From contig NZ_SOCE01000002.1 of NCBI RefSeq assembly GCF_004365175.1, forward strand, positions 1,240,001-1,304,000: DNA of 64,000 nt. The letters run 5' to 3'. Below the pieces are notes generated by a model. The model did no database searches and had not been told where the DNA came from. It saw nothing but the letters and a program-made list of their open reading frames with translations. The stretch is from Kribbella voronezhensis (GTDB lineage: Bacteria > Actinomycetota > Actinomycetes > Propionibacteriales > Kribbellaceae). The translations under genes were made by a program, and so were the position numbers. Positions 43,734 through 51,011 of the stretch are shown one piece after another. Every line of letters begins with the position of its first letter. The stretch's first letter is position 1.

Positions 43734-43841
43734 GTGACGATTAAGTTGCCCTGGGTAACAATTACGTGGAGTACCGAGATCGCTCTGTAATGTAACTTCG
43801 ACCATTCGGCTCCGAACCGCTTGGCAGCGCAGCCGAAAGTG

Positions 43842-43916
43842 TTACAACCGCCCGATGCGGCCCTGGCAGAGGTTGACACCGTCGCCCTGAGCGAGCATCG
43901 TTTTGGGAGTCGTCAT
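43842..43916 (-). CDS. Possible 24-aa small ORF
   Basis: An ATG at 43916 on the minus strand opens 24 codons (MTTPKTMLAQGDGVNLCQGR...) ending at TAA. AGGAG lies about 10 nt upstream of the ATG, and the upstream minus-strand sequence is rich in hairpins, a leader-like layout. No gene follows on this strand, because it runs into the antisense of kal. The call rests only on the ribosome-binding site and the open frame. Confidence 0.2.
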   Translation of the reverse strand: MTTPKTMLAQGDGVNLCQGRIGRL

Positions 43917-44047
43917 ATCCCGTTTCTCCTACGGTTCAACGAAGTTCGGCCACCGGAAGATCCCGCGACGCTGACCAGGCCAGTGCCAGGCTTGAGTCGA
44001 CGGGGGCTGAGATCCCCGGTGGTTAGCCCCCCGCGGGGCAGAGGTGG

Positions 44048-44132
44048 AAGAGGCTCGGCGCCCAGTAGACAACAGCCGGGTGGCTCGCATCCAGCGGCCA
44101 GCCGGTTGGTCCGAAGGCCCGCCGAGCCTCTT
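44048..44132 (+). terminator. 13-bp inverted repeat with 59-nt loop, T-rich tail; terminator or structured RNA
   Basis: AAGAGGCTCGGCG (44048-44060) pairs perfectly with CGCCGAGCCTCTT (44120-44132). On the plus strand the right arm runs directly into TTTCCTTT-like sequence. The long loop contains CCGG and GGCT/AGCC pairings, so an internal fold is likely. Confidence 0.4.
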
Positions 44133-44280
44133 TCCTTTGCCCGGCTTTCGGCCCCCGCGGTTCTCGGAATCCGTCGACCGCGCACGACGCGGCTACTGAC
44201 CGGATACATCCGCGCGCCTCGCGCGTTGTACCGTCGTGCGACCGGTATCGGCCGGGTCGGTGAGGCGAAGGGGTGCGCGC

Positions 44281-45846
44281 GTGGAGCGGCTTAAGGCGTT
44301 GGGTCGGCTACTACCCAGGCTGTTGGTGGCGGTAGCGGCCGGCTGCGGCCTCGGGCTGGTCTTCGAACCGCACGACCACGCGTGGCTGGCCCTGATCGCC
44401 ATCCCGCTCTTCCTGGCCACCCTGAACGGCGTCTCGATGAAGGGCGGCTTCCTGGTCGGCTCCGGCTTCGGCATCGCCTATTACCTGGTCCTGGTGCCCT
44501 GGCTCAGTGTCATCGGCGGCGACGCGGCGATCGCCCTGGCAGTCCTCGAAGGCCTCTTCTACGGCGTGTTCGGAGCGCTCGCCAGCCAGACTCTCAAGCA
44601 TCGGCTCTGGATGCTCTGGATCCCGTGCCTGTGGGTCGCCACCGAGTTCGCGACCGGCTCGGTCCCGTTCGGCGGCTTCCCGTGGGGCCGGCTGGCCTGG
44701 GCGTTCTCGGACTCCCACCTCGGCCGGCTCGCGGCGTACGTCGGTATCTCCGGTCTCAGCTTCGTCATCGCGCTGCTCGGGGTCCTCGTCTACGCCGTAC
44801 TGCGACGCCGTAGCGCCTTCAGCCTGCGCTTGGTGTCTTTGGTGGTCGGCCTCGCTCTGGTCGGTCTCACGTCGCTGCTCACTCTGTCGACCGCCGGCAA
44901 CGGCAAGACGGTCACCGCGGCGATGGTGCAGGGCAACGTGCCGGGCAAGGGGCTGGAGTTCCTCGGCCGCGCCCGGACCGTGACGAAGAACCACATGACC
45001 GCGACGCTCGATCTGCAGAAGCAGGTGCTGGCCGGCACCCAGGTGAAGCCGGACCTGGTCATCTGGCCGGAGAACTCCACCGACATCGATCCGTACAAGG
45101 ACGCCGAGACCCGGCAGGACATCGAGACGGCCGTCCAGGCGGTGAAGGTGCCGATCCTGGTCGGCGCGGTGACCGAGGGGCCGGGCCCGAACGAGCGGCA
45201 AACCACCGGCATCGTCTGGGACCCGCGCACCGGTCCCGGTCAGCGGTACGCGAAGCGGCACCCGGTGCCGTTCGGTGAGTACATCCCGTTCCGCGACCAA
45301 TTGCTGCCCTACATCAAGCGGCTGGAGATGATCGGCCGGCAGACGGCTCCGGGCGTGGGGCCGGGAATCATGCCGATCGCCGGTACGACGTACGGCGATC
45401 TCATCTGTTTCGAGCTGGCCTACGACAACGTGGTGTCCGACGTGGCCAAGGGCGGCGCCCAGATCCTCATCGTGCAGACCAACAACGCGACGTACGGCGG
45501 CACCGGGCAGCCGGAGCAGCAGTTCGCGATCACCCGGATGCGCGCGATCGAGACCGGCCGGACCGTCCTGATCGCGTCCACCTCCGGGATCTCCGGGGTG
45601 ATCCGCCCGGACGGTACGGTCGAGCACAAGTCGGGTCAGTTCGTCTCCGACGTGTACGTCGCGTCCGTCCCGGTCCGCGACGGGCAGACGCTGGCGACGA
45701 GGCTCGGCGGCTGGCCGCAGTGGATCTTGTCCGGCCTGGGGATCATGGGAGCAGCGCTGGCGTTGCTGGCGCGCCGCAACCGCAAGACTGCCGACCCCGG
45801 CACCCCACCGGCTCCGGCCGCCGACCGCGCCAAGGTGCCCGTCTAA
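44281..45846 (+). CDS. lnt: Apolipoprotein N-acyltransferase
   Basis: This is a 521-aa membrane enzyme that N-acylates the lipid-modified cysteine of lipoproteins. About six to seven N-terminal hydrophobic segments are followed by a nitrilase-like periplasmic domain. The catalytic triad is in place: Glu264 (WPENSTD), Lys325 (YAKRHPVPFGEYIP) and Cys376 (GDLICFELAYDN), matching E. coli Glu267/Lys335/Cys387. A final membrane segment precedes the C-terminus. The GTG has GAAGGGG upstream. In many actinobacteria lnt is followed by or fused to the polyprenol mannose synthase ppm1; here fxsA follows directly. Confidence 0.94.
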   Translation: MERLKALGRLLPRLLVAVAAGCGLGLVFEPHDHAWLALIAIPLFLATLNGVSMKGGFLVGSGFGIAYYLVLVPWLSVIGGDAAIALAVLEGLFYGVFGALASQTLKHRLWMLWIPCLWVATEFATGSVPFGGFPWGRLAWAFSDSHLGRLAAYVGISGLSFVIALLGVLVYAVLRRRSAFSLRLVSLVVGLALVGLTSLLTLSTAGNGKTVTAAMVQGNVPGKGLEFLGRARTVTKNHMTATLDLQKQVLAGTQVKPDLVIWPENSTDIDPYKDAETRQDIETAVQAVKVPILVGAVTEGPGPNERQTTGIVWDPRTGPGQRYAKRHPVPFGEYIPFRDQLLPYIKRLEMIGRQTAPGVGPGIMPIAGTTYGDLICFELAYDNVVSDVAKGGAQILIVQTNNATYGGTGQPEQQFAITRMRAIETGRTVLIASTSGISGVIRPDGTVEHKSGQFVSDVYVASVPVRDGQTLATRLGGWPQWILSGLGIMGAALALLARRNRKTADPGTPPAPAADRAKVPV

Positions 45847-45868
45847 GTCAAGGAGAGGGCTGAGAGCG

Positions 45869-46393
45869 ATGCCGTGGTTCATTGCCGTCGCACTGCTGGT
45901 CGTGCCGATCATCGAGATCTACGTGATCATCCAGGTCGGACAGGTGATCGGCGGCTGGCCTACTGTCGGGCTGCTGCTGGTCGAGAGCGCGCTGGGGGCC
46001 TGGCTGATCAAGCGGGAGGGCAAACGGGCCTGGAACGCGCTGCGGACGGCGTTGCAGACCGGGCGGATGCCTGGTCGTGAGCTGGCGGACGCCGCGCTGG
46101 TCCTGATCGGCGGGACGCTGCTGCTGACGCCGGGGTTCGTCACCGACATCTTCGGGTTCTTCTTCGTGCTGCCGTTCACCCGGCCGCTCGCGCGCAAGGT
46201 GCTGTCGGGGTTCCTCGGCCGGCGCATCGTCGCCCAGCTCGGCGGCAACCCGATCACCGGTTTCATGCCCGGCACCTACCGCCCACCCACCGCGGAACAA
46301 TACGAACAGGCCCGCCGCCAACCGTCCGACGACATCATCCAAGGCGAAGTCATCGACCCGGACCGCCCCCAAGACAAACCCCCAACAACCTGA
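45869..46393 (+). CDS. fxsA: FxsA family membrane protein
   Basis: This is a 174-aa protein. The FxsA core has four hydrophobic stretches (LLVVPIIEIYVIIQVGQVIGGWPTVGLLL, then ALVLIGGTLLLTPGFVTDIFGF) and is followed by a hydrophilic C-terminal tail (residues 125-174) rich in Pro, Gln and Arg. FxsA is a small inner-membrane protein named for relieving F-plasmid exclusion of phage T7; its role in actinobacteria is unknown. It starts 22 bp after lnt and is likely cotranscribed. Its stop codon is the first part of a 48-bp tandem repeat array. Confidence 0.9.
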   Translation: MPWFIAVALLVVPIIEIYVIIQVGQVIGGWPTVGLLLVESALGAWLIKREGKRAWNALRTALQTGRMPGRELADAALVLIGGTLLLTPGFVTDIFGFFFVLPFTRPLARKVLSGFLGRRIVAQLGGNPITGFMPGTYRPPTAEQYEQARRQPSDDIIQGEVIDPDRPQDKPPTT

Positions 46394-46533
46394 CCCCACC
46401 ACTTGGCCGAGGTGAGAGAAGGCGTGGGGTGCGAGAGCTGACCCCACCGCTTGGCTGAGGTGAGGTAAGGCGTGGACTGCGAGAGCTGACCCCACCGCTG
46501 GGCTGAGGTGGGGAAGGCGGGGGCTGGACGTGC
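46390..46533. repeat. 48-bp direct tandem repeat, nearly three copies
   Basis: Units start CTGACCCCACC at 46390, 46438 and 46486, exactly 48 bp apart. Each continues TTGGC, GAGGTGAG, AAGGCGTGG and TGCGAGAG with few changes; the third copy degenerates near its end. The fxsA TGA lies within the first unit. Confidence 0.88.
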
Positions 46534-46572
46534 GAATGGGCCGTCACCACTTGGAGTGGTGACGGCCCATTC
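46534..46572. terminator. Strong bidirectional hairpin between fxsA and rbpA
   Basis: A perfect 17-bp stem, GAATGGGCCGTCACCAC (46534-46550) with GTGGTGACGGCCCATTC (46556-46572), has a 5-nt loop. It separates the convergent fxsA and rbpA genes. Confidence 0.92.
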
Positions 46573-46579
46573 GGGTGGA

Positions 46580-46963
46580 TCAGGCGCTGCGCTTGCCGGT
46601 GGTGCGGGTGCGGTGCAGGTGGGCGGGGCCGATCTCGCCGGAGCGGAGGAGGGCTACTCGCTCGGCGAGGAGTTCCTCCAACTCTGAGATGCTGCGCCGC
46701 TCGCGGAGCATGTCCCAGTGCGTGCGGGCGGGCTTCTCCTGCTTCGGCTCCGGCTTCTCACCGGTGGAACGGGCGGCCTCGCTGCCGCAGTGCGGGCACT
46801 CCCAGATCGCGGGCACCTCGGCGTCGTGCGCCATCGTGACCTCGACCACATGGCCGCGCGGGCAGTCGTAAGTGATCATCTGGCGCGGCGCGAACTCGAC
46901 GCCGCGGTCATCCTCGAAGCTGACCCCACCCAGCCCCGAACCACGCAGTACGCGATTAGACAT
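46580..46963 (-). CDS. rbpA: RNA polymerase-binding protein RbpA
   Basis: This is a 127-aa actinobacteria-specific transcription factor that binds RNA polymerase and stabilises SigA-type holoenzyme at promoters. The N-terminal tail and core contain CPRGHVVEVTMAHDAEVPAIWECPHCG, with the Cys/His residues of the zinc-ribbon-like core. The C-terminal sigma-interaction region is THWDMLRERRSISELEELLAERVALLR. ATG 46963 has GGAGG upstream and gives the MSNRVLRGSGLG N-terminus typical of the family. A SigR-type promoter lies 31-56 bp upstream of the start. Confidence 0.97.
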   Translation of the reverse strand: MSNRVLRGSGLGGVSFEDDRGVEFAPRQMITYDCPRGHVVEVTMAHDAEVPAIWECPHCGSEAARSTGEKPEPKQEKPARTHWDMLRERRSISELEELLAERVALLRSGEIGPAHLHRTRTTGKRSA

Positions 46964-46993
46964 GTCAAACCTCCGAGATTCGTCATCCGTGCC

Positions 46994-47019
46994 AACGGTC
47001 GGCCGACCCGGATCATTCC
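46994..47019 (-). promoter_or_regulatory. SigR-type promoter of rbpA
   Basis: On the minus strand GGAAT (47019-47015), an 18-nt spacer and GTT (46996-46994) match the SigR/SigH consensus GGAAT-N18-GTT exactly. In Streptomyces coelicolor rbpA is a known thiol-stress SigR target, which supports the call. Confidence 0.85.
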
Positions 47020-47061
47020 CATTTTGGCATGCCCGCGCCCCAGGTTCGCACCTGACAGCAC

Positions 47062-47128
47062 CGTCATCACGCCCTGTCATCGGGTGTTCACAAATCACCG
47101 TGTGTCGCAGGACACAGTGGTGATGACG
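47062..47128. promoter_or_regulatory. Nested inverted repeats upstream of the macA-like gene
   Basis: Outer arms CGTCATCAC (47062-47070) and GTGATGACG (47120-47128) enclose an inner dyad TGTGTC-N4-GACACA (47101-47116). A further AGGT-N4-ACCT lies at 47042-47053. They fall in the 247-bp gap between rbpA and the adaptor gene and are candidate regulator sites for the efflux operon. Confidence 0.45.
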
Positions 47129-47210
47129 CTGAAGAGGGCCGTGAGGTTCACAGCCTGTTGCCAGGAAGTGGGCAACGATTCCTCAGCAAACGGTCCTAGC
47201 GTCTGCGTCC

Positions 47211-48527
47211 ATGGTCCTCCCACGCCACAAACTCCGTGGCCTCAGCGTGCTCAACGTGGCCCTGGTGGCCGTCGTCGTGGCGATCGCCGTCAGCGCCTAC
47301 CTGCTGTTCTTCAAGAGCGACTCCCAGGCAGCCGGTACGACGCGGCCGTCGGTGGCCGTCAGTCGTGGGGACGTGACGGCGAGCGTGAGTTCGAGCGGCA
47401 CCCTGCAGAGCCCGCAGACCGCGTCGCCGCAGTTCGAGACCTCCGGCACGGTCACCTCGGTGCTGGTGAAGGTGGGCCAGGTGGTGGCGAACGGCGCCAC
47501 GATCGCGAAGATCGACCCGAGCGCCGCGGAGCGCGCAGTACGGATCGCCGACCAGAACCAGACCGCCGCGGCCGACTCCGTCACAGCCGCCGAGCAGACC
47601 CTCGACGACGCCCAGGAGGCCGTGGACGCGGCCGAAGCCACCCCGACACCGACTCCCGGCAACGGTCAGCAGAACCAGTCCCAGGGCCAGAGCCCGGAGG
47701 TCGCCCTCACCAACGCGAAGGCCAGCCTCGCCCGGGCCAAGGCGGACAAGGAACAGGCGGACCAGAATCTCGAAGGCGCCCAGGCAGATCTGGCCGCGAC
47801 CACGCTGAAGGCACCCATCGCCGGCACCGTCACAGCGATCAACGGCACCGTCGGCTCGGTCGCCGGCGGCTCCGGCAACAGCACGGGCAGCTCCGGCTCC
47901 TCGGGTACCGGCCAGGGCAGCACCGGTACGACGAGCAGCGCGACCGCGTCGAGCGGCGGCTTCGTCGACATCTCGGACCTCAAGTCACTCCAGGTCGTGG
48001 CCGCGTTCCCCGAAGCCGACGCGATCAAGATCAAGGCCAAGCAGAGCGCCACCGTCACCCTGAACGCCGAACCCGGCACCACCCTCACGGCCACCCTCAC
48101 CTCGGTCTCCCCGACCCCGACAACCACGAACGGCGTCGTCTCGTACTCCGCGACCTTCGCGCTGGCGAAGCTGCCGGACGGCGCGCGGATCGGGCAGACC
48201 GCGAACGTCTCGGTCCAGACCGCGAAGGCGTCCAACGTCCTTTACGTCCCGAGTACGGCGATCGTCACCAGCGGCACCTCCCACACGGTGACGATGGCGG
48301 ACGGTTCAGGCACCCGCGAGGTTCAGCTCGGTGTCCGCGGCGACAGCTTCACCCAGATCACCTCCGGGCTGAACGAGGGCGACCGGGTCGAGCTGATCCA
48401 GGGCGCCATCGGCGGCGGTACCGCGGGCGGCACCGGGCAGGGCCGGAACGGGCAGTTCCCCGGCGGGCAGTTCCCGGCCGGCGGGATCGGCACGGGTACC
48501 GGCGGAGGCATCAACCGTGGCCGCTGA
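47211..48527 (+). CDS. MacA-like periplasmic adaptor (HlyD/RND family)
   Basis: This is a 438-aa protein with a single N-terminal membrane anchor (VLNVALVAVVVAIAVSAYLLFF). The lipoyl/barrel-sandwich halves are FETSGTVTSVLVKVGQVVANGATIAKID and LKAPIAGTVTAINGTVGSVAG. A coiled-coil-like Ala/Gln-rich hairpin sits between them, interrupted by a Pro/Gln-rich stretch (TPTPTPGNGQQNQSQGQS). The beta-barrel domain (VAAFPEADAIKIK onwards) is followed by a Gly-rich tail. It likely links the MacB-like ATPase/permease to extracytoplasmic substrate. Its last 11 bp overlap the ATPase gene. Confidence 0.9.
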   Translation: MVLPRHKLRGLSVLNVALVAVVVAIAVSAYLLFFKSDSQAAGTTRPSVAVSRGDVTASVSSSGTLQSPQTASPQFETSGTVTSVLVKVGQVVANGATIAKIDPSAAERAVRIADQNQTAAADSVTAAEQTLDDAQEAVDAAEATPTPTPGNGQQNQSQGQSPEVALTNAKASLARAKADKEQADQNLEGAQADLAATTLKAPIAGTVTAINGTVGSVAGGSGNSTGSSGSSGTGQGSTGTTSSATASSGGFVDISDLKSLQVVAAFPEADAIKIKAKQSATVTLNAEPGTTLTATLTSVSPTPTTTNGVVSYSATFALAKLPDGARIGQTANVSVQTAKASNVLYVPSTAIVTSGTSHTVTMADGSGTREVQLGVRGDSFTQITSGLNEGDRVELIQGAIGGGTAGGTGQGRNGQFPGGQFPAGGIGTGTGGGINRGR

Positions 48528-49211
48528 CGCCCTGATCGACATCCGCAACGTCACGAAGACCTACGGCGCGGGGGAGACCGCGGTCCATGCGCTGCGCGGC
48601 GTCTCGCTGCGCGTCGAGGCCGGCGAGTACGTCGCGGTGATGGGCTCGTCAGGCTCCGGCAAGTCGACCCTGATGAACATCCTCGGCTGCCTCGACGTGC
48701 CCACGCGCGGCGAGTACTGGCTCGACGGCACGAACGTGGCCCGGCTGACCGAGGACCAGCAGGCGCTCGTCCGGGGCCGCAAGATCGGCTTCGTCTTCCA
48801 GTCGTTCAACCTGATTCCCCGGACGTCGGCGCTCGCGAACGTCGAGCTCCCACTCACCTACGCCCACCTGCGCCGGACCGAGCGGCGACAGCGCGCCCGG
48901 CGAGCTCTGGAACTGGTCGGCCTGGCCGATCGGGAGGATCACCGGCCGAACCAGCTCTCCGGTGGTCAGCAGCAGCGGGTCGCGATCGCGCGGGCCCTCG
49001 CGACCGGCCCGCGGATCCTGCTGGCCGACGAACCGACCGGCAACCTGGACGCGCACTCCACCGACGAGGTGCTCGGCATGTTCGACGAGCTGAACGCCGA
49101 GGGCCGGACGGTCGTGGTGATCACCCACGAGACCGAGGTCGCCCAGCACGCCCGGCGGCTTGTGCAGTTCTCCGACGGCCGCATCGTCTCCGACGAGAAG
49201 GTGACCCGCTG

Positions 49212-49212
<1 letters not shown>
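48517..49212 (+). CDS. MacB/LolD-type ABC ATPase
   Basis: This is a 231-aa ATP-binding subunit. Walker A is GSSGSGKSTLMNILGCLD, the Q-loop is GFVFQSFNLIPR, the signature is NQLSGGQQQRVAIARAL, Walker B is ILLADEPTGNLD and the H-loop is VVITHE. These are the features of MacB/LolD/FtsE-like ATPases that power mechanotransmission rather than substrate translocation. GTG 48517 overlaps the adaptor gene, and its stop overlaps the permease start (TGATG). The three genes form a tripartite efflux or envelope-export system. Confidence 0.93.
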
Positions 49213-50441
<1,229 letters not shown>

Positions 50442-50454
50442 GAGAGGCTCGCTC

Positions 50455-51006
50455 ATGAGCACGCCCAACCAGACCCCGGACGAGTTCGCGCAGATCGGCA
50501 GCGACGACGAGGTGAACGAGGCCCTGAAGCCGAAGAAGACGGTGAACTTGCCGGCGGCAACCGCCGTACTGGCCGGTGTCGTCGTCCTCGCGATCGGCCT
50601 GGCCGGCGGCGCCGGACTGCACGCGGCCTTCGCCAAGGACGCCACGACCCCGCAGGCCGGTGCCGGGCGGGGCGCCGGTGGGTACGGCGGATTCCGTGGC
50701 CAAGGGCAAGGAACCGGGCAGCCCGGAATTCCGGGCGGTCAGGCCGGCAACGCCGCGATCGGCACGGTGGTGTCTGCGAACGACTCACAACTCGTGGTGA
50801 AGACCCAGAACGGTGACGTGACGGTCAAGCTGACCGGTGACACGGCGATCGACATCACCAGCAAGGGCAAGGCGAGCGACCTGAAGGCAGGCGAGCAGGT
50901 GGTCGTCAGCGGAGAGACCTCGAACGGCACTCTCACCGCCCGCACGGTCCGCCAGGGCGGCCTCGGCGGCTTCGGCCGCAACCCGAGCGCCTCGCCTTCC
51001 AACTGA
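50455..51006 (+). CDS. DUF5666 domain membrane-anchored protein
   Basis: This is a 183-aa protein. A charged N-terminal cytoplasmic tail (residues 1-35) precedes one membrane helix (ATAVLAGVVVLAIGLAGGAGLHAAFA). A Gly/Gln-rich linker follows, then a small beta-barrel-like DUF5666 domain (IGTVVSANDSQLVVKTQNGDVTVKLTGDTAIDI). The function is unknown, but the domain is frequently encoded next to MacAB-type systems. The ATG has GAGAGG upstream and lies 13 bp after the permease stop. It converges with the second FtsX gene. Confidence 0.8.
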   Translation: MSTPNQTPDEFAQIGSDDEVNEALKPKKTVNLPAATAVLAGVVVLAIGLAGGAGLHAAFAKDATTPQAGAGRGAGGYGGFRGQGQGTGQPGIPGGQAGNAAIGTVVSANDSQLVVKTQNGDVTVKLTGDTAIDITSKGKASDLKAGEQVVVSGETSNGTLTARTVRQGGLGGFGRNPSASPSN

Positions 51007-51011
51007 ACCGC

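Larger units (their letters stand above)
43734..44280. other. 547-bp intergenic region with several dyads between kal and lnt
   Basis: No convincing gene fills this stretch. The first 125 bp are relatively A/T-rich and contain GTAACA/TGTTAC-type words at 43756-43761, 43792-43797 and 43840-43845. Further on are a GGGGGCT/AGCCCCC hairpin (44002-44008/44025-44031), a 13-bp inverted repeat (listed separately) and a possible 24-codon minus-strand ORF. It probably holds the lnt promoter, the kam operon terminator and perhaps a structured RNA. Confidence 0.5.

Noticed and set aside
44002..44031. A GGGGCTGAGATC string resembling the start of a TPP riboswitch
   Set aside because: The second conserved THI element (the CCTGATCTGGNTAAT-like part) is absent downstream, and the string is part of a simple GC hairpin.
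43821..44280. Plus-strand open frame of about 150 codons upstream of lnt
   Set aside because: Arg/Pro-rich composition, no Shine-Dalgarno, no recognisable domain, and it crosses the inverted repeats.
46390..46533. CRISPR-like array
   Set aside because: The 48-bp units are directly contiguous with no unique spacers and no cas genes nearby; it is a plain tandem repeat.
46350..46550. Minus-strand Ser/Pro/Gly repeat protein encoded by the 48-bp array
   Set aside because: No ribosome-binding site, it overlaps the fxsA 3' end and the terminator, and the repeat is equally open in other frames.
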